A stretch of 64,000 bases of DNA from Torulaspora globosa (taxonomy: Eukaryota; Ascomycota; Saccharomycetes; Saccharomycetales; Saccharomycetaceae). The stretch spans positions 1,240,001-1,304,000 of the forward strand of contig NC_050728.1 in NCBI RefSeq assembly GCF_014133895.1, read 5' to 3'. Under the pieces are notes generated by a model. That model did not search any database and was not told the origin of the DNA. It worked only from the letters and a program-made list of their open reading frames with translations. Position numbers and translations under genes: made by a program. Shown one piece after another: positions 1 through 10,685 of the stretch. Each line of letters opens with the position of its first letter. The stretch's first letter is position 1.

Positions 1-984
1 AAGTCGCACGCCATGCATTGACAATTTCTCAATCATGCGAACCTCTTGCTCCGAAATTTGCAAATGCTCATACAAGCTACTCAGAACATAACTTTTCCAT
101 TGAGCAGTGTCTCTTTGAACAAATTGCAATCTTTGAGCTAGTTTACGGTGAGATTTGATGTCCACGCACAGACAAAGTTCTGCCAGCTCCGTACACATTT
201 GGTTGGCTAGTACACTAACAGCTCCCACATAAGCATATTTCTCCATCTCTCCTAACAAATTTTTGGTAACGTTCAGCTGGCTGTCTGCATTAACATCGCT
301 CATAGGTTCAACGTCCTCTTCAAACTCGTCATAGAGCTCTTTCTCTTTTTCGTCATCGGATGGGATTGATAAGGCCGAAACGCTGCTTCCGGCAGAAGCA
401 TCGGCGTTGCCCAGTTGCTTTAAGGCCTTGCGATCGAACAAAAAGTCGGTTTTCCTGTTAGTCCTCTGCGACCTCTGAGCCTGTTCCTCCGCGGCTATCT
501 TAGTGTAGCCAAACGTGCCATTTGGGCTAGCCGTATTACGACTCGCACTTCCTGGAAGTGCCTCTTGCGAAGACGTATGTGCGGTCTGTGTCTGATACGT
601 TCTGAGTTCTAGTTCGCCTTTGTCATTATAAACATTAAAAGAAGCAATAGCTTCCATCTCTTTCCAGCCCTCTTCTTCCGAGTCTGAATCTAATTCAGGA
701 TCAGCTTCTTCTGGTAATCCCAGAGTCTCAAAAGCCTCTTCCTCTTTAGCTTTCCCATCTGCTTTTGCGGCTTCTAACGGTACAGAATCATCGCTAAACG
801 CCTGATGCTCAGTCGTTTGCTCTTCGGAAGTCTGATCTAACACATTCTGTTCTCTCACAGTCGTCCTTACATCGTTTACAGTTTCTTCACCTGTACCTGC
901 AGGCTCTTCATCTCGCTTATTCTGCTTAGAAGCCAACTTCAGTCCCTTCAATTCAAACTCTAGACCTTCGTCCAAGTCCGACAT
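1..984 (-). CDS. MIL1: Mil1-like protein (YFL034W homologue), N-terminal part, cut by window edge
   Basis: An open frame of 328 codons begins with ATG at 984 and runs without a stop off the left edge, so only the N-terminus is visible. It starts MSDLDEGLEFELKGLK and is strongly acidic for about 200 residues, then becomes more ordered with EKYAYVGAVSVLANQMCTEL near residues 247-266. In S. cerevisiae YFL034W lies beside RPL22B and MOB2, the same neighbours as here. Mil1 is a putative membrane protein with a DUF726/TMCO4-type hydrolase domain that binds a clathrin adaptor; that domain would lie outside the window. The assignment rests on position and on my memory of the family, since the diagnostic domain cannot be seen. 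It is divergent from RPL22 and shares a 371 bp promoter region with it. Confidence 0.7.
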   Translation of the reverse strand, partial: MSDLDEGLEFELKGLKLASKQNKRDEEPAGTGEETVNDVRTTVREQNVLDQTSEEQTTEHQAFSDDSVPLEAAKADGKAKEEEAFETLGLPEEADPELDSDSEEEGWKEMEAIASFNVYNDKGELELRTYQTQTAHTSSQEALPGSASRNTASPNGTFGYTKIAAEEQAQRSQRTNRKTDFLFDRKALKQLGNADASAGSSVSALSIPSDDEKEKELYDEFEEDVEPMSDVNADSQLNVTKNLLGEMEKYAYVGAVSVLANQMCTELAELCLCVDIKSHRKLAQRLQFVQRDTAQWKSYVLSSLYEHLQISEQEVRMIEKLSMHGVRL

Positions 985-1355
985 AACCCGGCTGCTTCGC
1001 CAATATGACGAAGTATCCTACCTGACCTTTTAAAGGGCTTCCAACGCCTTGGGAGACAGCTTTAGAGGCGTTGACTAGGATTACTATATGTTGCCATACT
1101 CCAGGATAGCTTATTATTGATCTCCAGGGCTTCGAAAAGTAGGGCTCTGGAGTGACTGTTCCCAGAATTTACATCCGTACATTCCGAATAGTGCATCCTA
1201 ACACCCACATATTTGAGACTTTCTTGTACCAGGACGAATGACGCAAACTCAATTTGTGACGCGAAAGTTTCAAGCATATATAATTTCAAGAATTGCCATA
1301 TAGCGATGTTACTGCACATCGGCTACTACTAAGACAAGCAAGACAACGAGAAACA
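985..1355. promoter_or_regulatory. Divergent promoter MIL1/RPL22 with two Rap1-type sites
   Basis: This gap holds no gene; the short frames in it start inside the promoter and match nothing I know. On the + strand ACATCCGTACATT at 1171-1183 is the classical ribosomal-protein-gene Rap1 box with one common variant base. ACACCCACATATT at 1201-1213 is a weaker second match. They lie about 185 and 155 bp upstream of the RPL22 ATG in the same orientation, the usual arrangement for yeast ribosomal protein genes. Confidence 0.65.
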
Positions 1356-1985
1356 ATGGCTCCAAACGTATGTCGTTGATGTGGCATTAACAATACTGTA
1401 AGGGTGTTGTTGAGTATCGGTACATGGGTCTATTACTGTTAAACAGGAGCTTCTGGAGATGAAAACTTTATTTCATAGAGTGTGATGTACAATTCTATGT
1501 CAATTGAAGTTTGCTTTTCTGTATTTTAAAAATTCACTCGAAGAAGTGATTGTTAATAGCAGTAGGCAAATTGTAACCGGGATGGTGGTTTTCAAGATAA
1601 GTTACTAACAATTTCCGCCTTGCCGTGGTTATTTTAGACTTCCAGAAAGCAAAAGATCACCAAGACCTTCACTGTTGATGTCTCCTCTCCAGTTGAAAAC
1701 GGCGTGTTTGACCCAGCTTCCTACGCCAAGTACTTGATCGACCACATCAAGGTCGACGGTGCTGTTGGTAACTTGGGTAACGATGTCACCGTTGAGGAAG
1801 ATGGCTCCGTCGTCACCATTGTTTCCACCACCAAGTTCTCTGGTAAGTACTTGAAGTACCTAACAAAGAAGTACTTGAAGAAGAACCAGTTGAGAGACTG
1901 GATCAGATTCGTCTCCTACAAGACCAACCAGTACAAGTTGGCCTTCTACCAGGTCACCCCAGAGGACGAAGAAGATGAAGAGTAA
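1356..1985 (+). CDS. RPL22: 60S ribosomal protein eL22 (two exons)
   Basis: Exon 1 is 1356-1367 (ATGGCTCCAAAC, MAPN) and exon 2 is 1638-1985 (starts TSRKQKITK), giving 119 residues. The intron of 270 nt (1368-1637) begins GTATGT, has branch point TACTAAC at 1603-1609 and ends TTTTAG. The protein has the eL22 core ([18 protein letters not shown]) and the acidic tail EDEEDEE. It belongs to the large ribosomal subunit. S. cerevisiae has two copies, RPL22A and RPL22B, with an intron at the same codon; here there is one. In S. cerevisiae Rpl22 represses splicing of its own intron, so the intron may be regulatory here too, which is inference. BMT6 follows on the same strand 164 bp downstream. Confidence 0.96.
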
Positions 1986-2149
1986 ATTAGATAAAATTCG
2001 GTCATCAGTATGCTTTTTTAAACTGTAATTTTAATCTAATTTGTTATTTTCTTAGGACGACTGCTGTTTTCTGTAACTTTGTATATTAGTATTAATGATC
2101 GGGGGCTTCAAATTATTCAAAATCCTGTATTCGCCAGCAGACGAAGGAA

Positions 2150-3109
2150 ATGAGTGCTGAGACCCCGTCTGGTCTGCTAGAAGTACATAACCAGGAAACT
2201 TTGCCGCCACAGGAGATAATTGATCTCTTCAAAGTAGCTTTCGGCAACGAATTGTATGGGACGGATGCTCTCGATGAGCTGCAGTCTCAGATACAGAAGG
2301 TGAAAACAGACCTTTACAACAGGGACTACATTTCGGCGTTCAACAGCGAGGAAAAGAGGGTATCGTACTGTTGCAGATGGTCGCCATCTCGTGCCACGGC
2401 GTACGCTTCTTTGTTTGCCCATTTTAAAGAGATTGTACAAGTAGTTCAATGCCACGAGTGCGACCAAAAGATCCTGTGCGTAGGCGGCGGTGCCGGAGGT
2501 GAACTCGTGGCATTGGCAAGCCTATTCACCCCTTCGAGAGAATTTTCCAATAAATATTCGACCTCCAGGCCGTCCTCGTCACCCAAGAAATCACTAAACA
2601 TTCACGTCGTTGATATCAGCGACTGGTCTGTCGTCGTCGACAAGTTACAGCGCACAATTCAAGAACGGTGGCTGTATGCTGGCGAAGCTCAGCATTTTCG
2701 TGTGCAATTCAGCCACAACGATATTCTCCAGATGTCTGAGGATCGACTGGCATTGTCCGAGCTGAATCTCATCACCTTACTGTTCACCACCAACGAGCTG
2801 TTCGCAGAGAATAAACAGCAAAGCATAAGGCTTCTGCAAAAATTCAACCAATTCTGTAGCCCTGGCTGCTACCTGCTGATCACAGAGAGTGCAGGAAGTT
2901 ACTCTCACATTACTGTGGGGACCAAGAAGTTCCCCATCCAGTTCCTCATCGACACCATTCTACTGGGCAAGAAAGGCCAGGATTCCGCTGGGCCGTGGCA
3001 GCTTGTCCACCAGAACGACAGCATATGGTACAGATGCGATCCCAAGATTGATTATCCGATGAAGCTCGAGAATAGCAGGATCTTTTATAGACTTTATAAG
3101 AAGATATGA
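2150..3109 (+). CDS. BMT6: 25S rRNA (uridine-N3) methyltransferase Bmt6
   Basis: This is a 319-residue protein starting at an ATG just after GAAGGAA. An S-adenosylmethionine-binding loop ILCVGGGAGGELVALAS lies near residues 106-122, followed by a conserved acidic strand NIHVVDISDW near residues 148-157. In S. cerevisiae Bmt6 (YLR063W) methylates U2843 of 25S rRNA at N3 in the nucleus or nucleolus. It lies between the RPL22 and MOB2 homologues; YLR061W and YLR063W are near neighbours in S. cerevisiae. It is somewhat shorter than I recall for the S. cerevisiae protein, mostly at the N-terminus. Confidence 0.85.
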   Translation: MSAETPSGLLEVHNQETLPPQEIIDLFKVAFGNELYGTDALDELQSQIQKVKTDLYNRDYISAFNSEEKRVSYCCRWSPSRATAYASLFAHFKEIVQVVQCHECDQKILCVGGGAGGELVALASLFTPSREFSNKYSTSRPSSSPKKSLNIHVVDISDWSVVVDKLQRTIQERWLYAGEAQHFRVQFSHNDILQMSEDRLALSELNLITLLFTTNELFAENKQQSIRLLQKFNQFCSPGCYLLITESAGSYSHITVGTKKFPIQFLIDTILLGKKGQDSAGPWQLVHQNDSIWYRCDPKIDYPMKLENSRIFYRLYKKI

Positions 3110-3254
3110 AGCTTAAAGATGGTATTATCATCACGTTGGACGGCAGATCAACAGACACGCATCTAACGACTTAAAGCTATGGTTATTGAATGTTCACCGT
3201 CGTTGGGAATTAAAGATAGCTCACTGTTGCTATTCTACTGGCTGGTAACGAGCG

Positions 3255-4181
3255 ATGTCTTTCTTTAACTTCAAGTATGTGTGCTGTTGGAGCGTTTGCG
3301 AAATTTGCAGCTCGAAGAAGCGTTAAATACTAACAATTTGCAACTTTTATCATTACAGAGGCTTTGGTCGCAATTCGAAGAAGAATAAGATCCAACCGCA
3401 TAATTTAGCGAATTCCCCAGCTCCTCCAATAAATAATGTGTATTCCACATCGCATAATAGTGGATCAAGAATATCATTGCGGAGAAATCAGTCTCCTTCA
3501 AGACACTCGCAGGCCAGCGTCGCATCACTTCAACACCAGCAGCAACAGCAGCACCGGCATTCGATAGAACATTCGCCCGAAAGATGTGATTCTCAGCAGA
3601 TTATGTTTTTGAGCGAACCGTTTGTTAGAACAGCTCTCGTGAAAGGATCCTTCAAGACCATCGTGCAACTGCCCAAATACGTCCATGTGGGTGAATGGAT
3701 AGCCCTTAACGTCTTTGAGTTCTTCACGAATCTGAACCAATTCTACGGTGTCATTGCAGAATACGTGACGCCTGATGTATATCCAACGATGAACGCAGGC
3801 CCTCACACCGACTACCTTTGGTTGGACGCAAATAACAGGCAGGTTTCCCTGCCAGCTAGCCAGTACATTGATCTGGCATTGACATGGATTAACAATAAGG
3901 TGAATGACAAAAGCCTATTTCCCACGAAAAATGGAATCCCGTTTCCGCAGAATTTTCTAAAAGATATCCAGAGAATCATGATACAGTTGTTCAGAATATT
4001 CGCACATATGTACCATCATCATTTTGATAAAATTGTTCATCTTTCCTTGGAAGCACACTGGAACTCATTCTTTGCACATTTTATAAGCTTTTCGAAGGAG
4101 TTCAACATCATCGAGAGGAAGGAAATGTATCCGCTTCTACCACTCATCGAAAGCCTGGAAGCTCAAGGGAAGATTATATGA
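3255..4181 (+). CDS. MOB2: Mob2, Cbk1 kinase activator of the RAM network (two exons)
   Basis: Exon 1 is 3255-3274 (MSFFNFK, last codon split) and exon 2 is 3359-4181, giving 280 residues. The 84 nt intron has GTATGT, TACTAAC at 3328-3334 and CATTACAG. After a low-complexity Ser/Gln/His-rich region (about residues 35-85), a Mob domain runs to the end. It includes SEPFVRTALVKGSFKTIV, the block LDANNRQVSLPASQYIDLAL and the zinc-coordinating AHMYHHHFDKI. Mob2 binds and activates the NDR kinase Cbk1 to control Ace2 and polarised growth. The S. cerevisiae gene also has a 5' intron. It converges on RPO41 with 164 bp between stops. Confidence 0.95.
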
Positions 4182-4345
4182 TCGGAGGGAATAGTATTGT
4201 GCATAAGTATCTTATTTAGATATCGTCTAATAAAAATCAACTTCAAATGCCGCTTTACTACACCAAAACTTATAATTTTATGCATGCATTATGTATAGCC
4301 GTATTTACACGATTTATCATTAAGTCATTTACATTGTCTCCGATA

Positions 4346-7300
4346 TTAGGAGAAGAAGTACCTGCTGTTCCGCAGATCCTGGACATCAAAATTTCCTTTT
4401 GGAGGAATCTCTGGAAGCTTCATTGGCACTAGAATCATTAGCGCACTTCCGTCTGTCTTCTTCGTTTCAAGCTCCTTCAAATTCGAGATCGTTTCAACAA
4501 CTGAAACAGTTGTAACCATCTGTTTCCCTTTCTCTTGGTCCTCCAAGCTCTGTGATTCTAATAGCTGAGACCTCTTCTTTTCCATGTATATTTCGTCAGC
4601 TAAAGTGGCAGGCCTTCCCAGTTCTTTGGAAAGTTTCGACCTTATGTCGATAATCCGTCTGGCGAGCACGGATCGTCTATCGATTCTGGCTATCTGAACA
4701 TAGTTTTTATAGCGCTCGTCAAATTCATTCTTCAACCTCTCTATCAAATCAACCTCATGTAGCTTAATGAATTGCTCCCTGAGGCTGGAATTCATCAAAT
4801 CCACATCGCAAGCGTGTGTCCAATAAGAGTCATGTACAGAAGCAAACGTTAGCCCCTGATCGCCGCACGCAGCAGCTGATAGCAACATATGGGACGCATC
4901 AAGAGAATGGATAAAATTCGGTGGGAATCCGGCTTTTTGTCTACGGGCGTTGACAGGGTTCACGGAAAATGGGTCGCTGATGAACACCGTTTGCAAGTTC
5001 GTTGTAACTTGCTTCTTGGTAGCTTCTCTGTATGGTTGTACAATTGGCAGACCGAGAGGTGTCGTCCATATAACCGATGACATGAAATCGGGCTTATTGC
5101 CATTTTTGAACGATTTCTCATCAACGTCTAATCTGATGGATTTTGATATTCTATTCGCACATTCAGCAAGCCAGTCTTGGATCAAGTGTGCTCCATGGAA
5201 TAACTCGCGTACAGCAGCAAATACGTGCTTTGCTAGATACTTTGACAGCTCGAGAGAATATTTACGATCATCGAATATATTCGAGAGCTGCTTTTCGATC
5301 TGCAGAGTAGCACCAACGTATGTAACTCCATAAACGTTTGTCATGACAGTTTGTTTAACAACCTTTCTTGTGATTTTGTCTCTTAAAACTTTGGCTTGCT
5401 CATCTCCCTTCGCAGCGGCAGCCTCAAGCCTGGCTTGCACTAATTTCGCAACATGACTATAGACGTCTTGAGGGCGATCATTTGGTATCAAATTAACCTG
5501 TGTCGCACCTTCAATATCTCCACCGAGAGCAGCATAATGCTGTAAACCGTTACATGTACCATCTTGATGGACAGGTTGGTGGGAAATAAAGTCTTCTGGA
5601 TTTTCTAACTTATAAGCTTCATTTAACTCAATACAAGTAGCCAATGCTTGCCAAGGTTTATCCGCCTTTAACCACCAGCCTTTGCCGTTAAGCGGGTTTT
5701 CAGCACTGTCTCTAATATCTTCTAAATGGCTCTCAGCAAATGAAATCCGTTCAACTAACGGAGCCTTATCAAAGCCGAATAGGTTCGAAAGATGTACTTT
5801 CAACCACGTAAGGCCTTGTGGCCCTAATCTTTTTCCCTTCCAGAATATTAGCAATCCTCTGCTCATATCATTGCCTAAATGATTGAAGTGTGGAGAAAGA
5901 GGATAAGCACGGCCTCGAAAATCCAGATTATGGGGAAAATAAAACTTTTCCCCTAAGAAAGCCCTAGCTATTTCAAGTTTATAGTTCGAGTCACATCTAA
6001 TCGATCTATTACTTGAGAACTTATTTGCAAGCTCCTTGTTCTTTAACTTCCACTCTCTGTGAACTGATGGATCAGCGTCCCTCGGTGGAGGCGGCAAAAG
6101 TTCCAGCTTTTCTTGGATTCCTGGGATATCTAGAAAATCCTTCCCGCTATTCCACACTTCTGACATAATGTTGAAAACTTTTCGATTAACGGTCCAAGCA
6201 GTTTCCCCGAGAACATTCAAACCTTTATACACCGTGTCAATTGCATTTGCATCGGAAACGGCTTTCAAATATGCCATTTGTTCAGGAGAATCTTTCGACC
6301 TGATCAACGACGATTGGTTATAGTAATAACCGCCGGACTTCCAATTCTTCCAATCTCTTGGTTTGACCAGCATTGGCAAAAGTTGAGGCTGGACAGATGC
6401 GATCAGTCTTTCGCCGTTCAGCTGTTGGATTAATGATCTGTGGATCTTGAGAACGCCGAGCTTAGAGCCGTTATGATACTGATATCCGTGTGAGAAGGCC
6501 GGTGCCTCCCCGTAAACCTTTTGCTTTGTGACGGGATCTATACCCTCCAGATCAACTTTAGCAACATGAATCAACATGGAAATCATGATGGATCCGATCT
6601 TAGCACGAGCAGCTTGTGGCCACACTACTTTCGATTCTTCGATCTTGTAGGATCTGAATTTCGACTTAGCTCTTTGAACATATTTCTTGAATTCGTGAGA
6701 TTTTTTGTTGACATCCTTGAATAGCTGGGATTCGTTCTTCAATAACTGTTCAGAGCGGAACTCCATCTCTATAGCTTTTCCAACCGATATGACCGCCCTT
6801 GCGGTCCTCATTCCCTCGATAACCCCCCCAGTTGAGTTCAATTTCAAAAGCTCTAATATAGTAATAACACACATCTTCTCAGGTTCCACTAGTTGTAAGT
6901 AAGGACCATAGTCCAACCTCGCTCTATTCTGCTTGATTTCTTCTTGACTGAGGCGCTTCGTCGAGTTTTTGACTTTTCCCGACATAACTTCAGCACTATT
7001 TTTAACTTCTTCTTTCAACAGCGGTAACATAGCATTATACCATTTCCACAATTTTACGTTAAGTCTCTTTTCAATTGATATATCGCCCCTTGCTCTAGCC
7101 TCTTCAAAATCGTGCTTCCAGCGTTCCTTTGCTGCATCTGTAGCACGATTCTCTAACGCTTTCTGCCTCTCTTGGTTAAAGCTCTCCAATATCTCATCGA
7201 ACTTAGCTCTCTCTGCATCACTTTTCAAGGATCGGTAAATTTCGAAAAAATCAATAGAACTCTTTTGGTCAAGATTTAACAGATTCTCCTCTGCTTTAAA

Positions 7301-8329
7301 ATGAAACTGCGCAATTTTCTCTCTTTGCTTTTCATTCAAATCAAGTCCCAGCAACGTATGCCTCACCACCCGCATCCCAAGGGTGTCCACAGCAGTCAGT
7401 TTTGCTGCGTCTTTCTCAAGTGACTGGACCGCCTCATCCAAACTTATCGAAGACTCAACTTCTAATTCTGCCATTTTGGCAGGTTCTATACCCTTCGTTA
7501 AGTCCTCAACGCGCGAGGGAGCTGATCTTTTATCATTTAGGGTATTAGTGCGGTTGAGTACTGGACTTTCTTGGCCTTCTTCGTCTGCTGAGGCTGGCTG
7601 TCTCGCGGAAATATTCTTCTCAACCAGCACTCTTGTGGCATCGGGAATGTCGCTTGATTTGATTACCTTCAGCTCTCCCAAAAGAATCTCATAGTCTCGA
7701 ACAGTCAACACGTCGACATGCGATATTATACTCTTGATACCCTTCATATTCATTTTCAGGTATGTGTTGATACTTCTAAGCACCGAGTCGTTCACCTCTT
7801 CCGATCGCAGGGCGTTGTGTATCATTATCGAGAGCGTCTTATCGTTGTACTCACATGCCGGAAAGCTATTCTGTAAATCATCCGAAAGTTTGCGATCTAG
7901 ATCAGCGATGGACTTGGCAAACCCGTTCTCCACATAGCTAGCCAGATACATGTTGTAATCATCGATGAAATAATGTCTATGAGGTCCCACCAAATAAAGC
8001 GACTGAAGAATAGAAAAGGCTCTTTTCATATATTTGGAATAGAGACAAGCCTCCAGTAAGGACCATAATTGCATAACATCTCTTGATTGTGTCATACTCT
8101 TGACTGCCGATGCGTGAGACATATCGTACGGATCGAAACCTGGTGACATGCTTATTTGCGACGATTTCATGAAATCGAGACCGCCATGGGCTCCTAGGGA
8201 GTTCTGACTAGACTCCATAGACATATGAGTGTCTGAAGCAGGCTTGAGAAGTTTAGATCCTTTGGACGTGATAAATCGCCTTTGAATCGCTGTTACTCTG
8301 CATGCTGATCGAGAAAAAGATCGCAACAT
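4346..8329 (-). CDS. RPO41: Mitochondrial DNA-directed RNA polymerase
   Basis: This is a 1,327-residue single-subunit T7-like RNA polymerase, close to the S. cerevisiae length of 1,351. The start [19 protein letters not shown] is a typical basic mitochondrial presequence. The N-terminal third carries helical PPR-like segments. Catalytic landmarks appear in order: motif A with [11 protein letters not shown] near 918, the fingers O-helix [16 protein letters not shown] near 988 and motif [11 protein letters not shown] near 1163. The C-terminus [14 protein letters not shown] resembles the conserved FxxxxF(A/S)-type end. It transcribes mitochondrial DNA with Mtf1. As in S. cerevisiae (YFL036W), it sits next to TUB2. 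Confidence 0.98.
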   Translation of the reverse strand: MLRSFSRSACRVTAIQRRFITSKGSKLLKPASDTHMSMESSQNSLGAHGGLDFMKSSQISMSPGFDPYDMSHASAVKSMTQSRDVMQLWSLLEACLYSKYMKRAFSILQSLYLVGPHRHYFIDDYNMYLASYVENGFAKSIADLDRKLSDDLQNSFPACEYNDKTLSIMIHNALRSEEVNDSVLRSINTYLKMNMKGIKSIISHVDVLTVRDYEILLGELKVIKSSDIPDATRVLVEKNISARQPASADEEGQESPVLNRTNTLNDKRSAPSRVEDLTKGIEPAKMAELEVESSISLDEAVQSLEKDAAKLTAVDTLGMRVVRHTLLGLDLNEKQREKIAQFHFKAEENLLNLDQKSSIDFFEIYRSLKSDAERAKFDEILESFNQERQKALENRATDAAKERWKHDFEEARARGDISIEKRLNVKLWKWYNAMLPLLKEEVKNSAEVMSGKVKNSTKRLSQEEIKQNRARLDYGPYLQLVEPEKMCVITILELLKLNSTGGVIEGMRTARAVISVGKAIEMEFRSEQLLKNESQLFKDVNKKSHEFKKYVQRAKSKFRSYKIEESKVVWPQAARAKIGSIMISMLIHVAKVDLEGIDPVTKQKVYGEAPAFSHGYQYHNGSKLGVLKIHRSLIQQLNGERLIASVQPQLLPMLVKPRDWKNWKSGGYYYNQSSLIRSKDSPEQMAYLKAVSDANAIDTVYKGLNVLGETAWTVNRKVFNIMSEVWNSGKDFLDIPGIQEKLELLPPPPRDADPSVHREWKLKNKELANKFSSNRSIRCDSNYKLEIARAFLGEKFYFPHNLDFRGRAYPLSPHFNHLGNDMSRGLLIFWKGKRLGPQGLTWLKVHLSNLFGFDKAPLVERISFAESHLEDIRDSAENPLNGKGWWLKADKPWQALATCIELNEAYKLENPEDFISHQPVHQDGTCNGLQHYAALGGDIEGATQVNLIPNDRPQDVYSHVAKLVQARLEAAAAKGDEQAKVLRDKITRKVVKQTVMTNVYGVTYVGATLQIEKQLSNIFDDRKYSLELSKYLAKHVFAAVRELFHGAHLIQDWLAECANRISKSIRLDVDEKSFKNGNKPDFMSSVIWTTPLGLPIVQPYREATKKQVTTNLQTVFISDPFSVNPVNARRQKAGFPPNFIHSLDASHMLLSAAACGDQGLTFASVHDSYWTHACDVDLMNSSLREQFIKLHEVDLIERLKNEFDERYKNYVQIARIDRRSVLARRIIDIRSKLSKELGRPATLADEIYMEKKRSQLLESQSLEDQEKGKQMVTTVSVVETISNLKELETKKTDGSALMILVPMKLPEIPPKGNFDVQDLRNSRYFFS

Positions 8330-8646
8330 CCGTATACTATGGTATTGGATTCTTCCGGCTCAAATAAATCGCAGCAAATGAAATATAAATACCCCAGAAG
8401 AGCGCTCTCTCCTATATAGCATACACATAGATCTTGCGATGAGCTCATTTGTTCACTAGACGCTTTAATATCGAAAATTTTCCACACCGTATTCTATGAC
8501 GATGATCTTCAAGAAGCGCTAGACGGCGATGAGTCTGATAGAAAGAACAGTTTATACAAACATACTTAGCTTGTATAGTTAACAAAGGGGAGAGGTATCA
8601 TGTTTGCGGTTTTAGCCAAGCGGTAGCCCAAGAAAGAGCATTGAGA
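8330..8646. other. RPO41 promoter and TUB2 3' flank
   Basis: About 317 bp lie between the RPO41 start and the TUB2 stop, both genes reading leftward. I see no gene or recognisable regulatory motif in it. Confidence 0.5.
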
Positions 8647-10075
8647 TTATTCGAAAGTTTCAGCAATTGGTTGATCATCGGTGGCGTACTCTACATTTTC
8701 GTCATCCTCGACCGTAGCTTCTTGGTACTGTTGGTATTCACTGACCAAATCATTCATGTTGGATTCTGCTTCGGAAAACTCCAGTTCGTCCATCCCTTCG
8801 CTTGTATACCAATGCAAAAAGGCCTTCTTCTTGAACATGGCGCTGAACTGATCACCGACTCTCTTGAATAGTTCTTGAATTGATGTAGAGTTACCAATGA
8901 AAGTGGCAGACATATCTAAACCCTTTGGTGGGACAGAACATAGCGCTGTTTGTACATTGTTGGGGATCCATTCAACAAAATAGGAAGAGTTCCTCGTTTG
9001 CACTTTGTGCATTTCATCTTCGACTTCCTTGACAGATACTTTACCTCTAAAGAAAGCTGCCACAGTTAGATATCTTCCGTTTCTGGGATCTGAGGCAGCC
9101 ATCATGTTCTTGGCGTCAAACATCTGTTGCGTCAACTCCGGTACGGTCAAAGATCTAAACGACTGAGATCCAATCGCAGTTAGAGGAGCGTAACCAACCA
9201 TGAAGAAGTGCAATCTAGGGAATGGGACCAAATTGACAGCTAATTTCCTTAAGTCAGAGTTCAACTGACCGGGGTAACGCAGCGACGTGGTCACACCGGA
9301 CATGACACTCGATACCAGATTGTTCAGATCGCTGTAAGAAGGCTGGCTCAATTTCAATGTTCTTTGACAGATGTCGTATAGCGCCTCGTTATCAATACAG
9401 AAAGTCTCGTCAGAATGTTCGACCAGCTGATGCACGGATAAAGTCGCGTTGTATGGTTCCACCACAGTATCGGAAGTCTTTGGCGATGGAACCACAGAGA
9501 AGGTGGCCATCATTCTGTCGGGGAACTCTTCTCTAATCTTAGAAATCAGCAAGGTACCCATACCGGACCCCGTACCACCGCCGAGCGAGTGAGTGATTTG
9601 GAAACCTTGCAATGAGTCACAACCTTCCGCCTCGCGTCTGATCACATCCATCACCGAGTCTACCAACTCTGCTCCCTCTGTATAGTGTCCCTTTGCCCAC
9701 ACATTGCCCGCGGAAGACTGACCAAAGATATAATTATCGGGCCTGAACAGGTTCCCAATGTTCGAGTTACGCACCGCGTCGATCGTACCAGGTTCTAGAT
9801 CAACGTTCACTGATCTTGGGACCCATTTGCCCGACGAAGCTTCGTTGAAGTACACCCCCAGACGCGCCTTCTGCACATCATCTGTGCCGTGGTAGTTCCC
9901 GTTGAAATCCAAACCATGTTCACCGCAGATCGTCTCCCAAAACGCAGCGCCTATCTGATTACCACATTGACCGGTAGATATGTGAATCTAAAGCAGCCGT
10001 GTTAGTAAAAAACGCCTTGAAACAAACCACAACTCCTCCACTACACTTCCCACAAAAACATACGATTTCTCTCAT
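8647..10075 (-). CDS. TUB2: Beta-tubulin (two exons, intron after codon 4)
   Basis: Exon 1 is 10064-10075 on the minus strand and encodes exactly MREI. Exon 2 runs from 9987 to 8647 and begins [20 protein letters not shown], giving 450 residues. The 76 nt intron (9988-10063) begins GTATGT, has TACTAAC close to its 3' end and ends CTTTAG. Hallmarks are the tubulin signature GGGTGSGMG, the T5/T7 regions and an acidic C-terminal tail ending IAETFE. Beta-tubulin pairs with alpha-tubulin in microtubules. The S. cerevisiae TUB2 gene (YFL037W) has no intron, so this is probably a retained ancestral intron. Without exon 1 the frame would lack a start ATG and 25 conserved residues. Confidence 0.96.
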
Positions 10076-10685
10076 CCTTTTTCTATCCTCTTTCCCAAGA
10101 TCACAACTAGATCCAGCAGCTACCAAGCAAGTAACAGATCACTGCTTTAACTGTCTATATCGATCCCTCCATCGACAAGTAAACAAACCATCTCGGTGGT
10201 ACTTGGCCTTGTTTTTGTGTTACCGCTTCGAGATTCTAGTCACTCTGGACGAGGTAACTCTAGTATCAAAATTTCAAGCTTTAAAACCAGCTGGAAGAGC
10301 AGGATTCAGGCGACGAGACCAGTCTCGCAGCTGTCAGACGGTCTTTTGAGACTGCCAGAGCACGTATCTGGTTTAGACTGCGTTTCTCGCTTTCCAACGG
10401 CTTTTCTAACCCTCAAACTCGCGGAACTAGCCAACAAATCTCTAAAGAGGCAGTTCTTGCCTGTTTGAGCGCTCCAGAAGCCATCCTCTTGCAAACTAGC
10501 CTTATTGACGCCCTCCTAGCAGCTATTTCAATCTCGTTGATCGCCTTGCCCTTGAGAATGGTGGTTAGGGTTCGGGGTTAGGGCTACGCTTTCAGGCGCT
10601 TTCTTCAAATTTCAGTGGTATACAAGGCTGGTGATGAGGTTGCACTGCAGCCAGACAGGTACCAGGGATTTCCAACACTCCAGTT
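10076..10685. promoter_or_regulatory. Divergent promoter TUB2/PER33 with paired TTAGGG (Tbf1-type) sites
   Basis: No gene is apparent in these 610 bp. At about 10562-10583 the + strand reads GGTTAGGGTTCGGGGTTAGGG, two TTAGGG units 12 bp apart. TTAGGG is the binding motif of the general regulatory factor Tbf1, which in yeasts acts at snoRNA and some other promoters as well as subtelomeres. The pair lies about 105-125 bp upstream of the PER33 ATG. Assignment to PER33 is inference from distance. Confidence 0.5.

Noticed and set aside
1062..1319. 85-codon minus-strand frame between MIL1 and RPL22
   Set aside because: It overlaps the Rap1 sites of the RPL22 promoter, starts at a non-convincing place and matches no protein family I know.
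4950..5333. 127-codon + frame and several others between 4889 and 7937
   Set aside because: All lie antisense to RPO41 and show no family features.
9999..10349. 116-codon + frame upstream of PER33
   Set aside because: It overlaps the TUB2 first exon and intron on the opposite strand and begins at a non-ATG codon; it is composition-driven.
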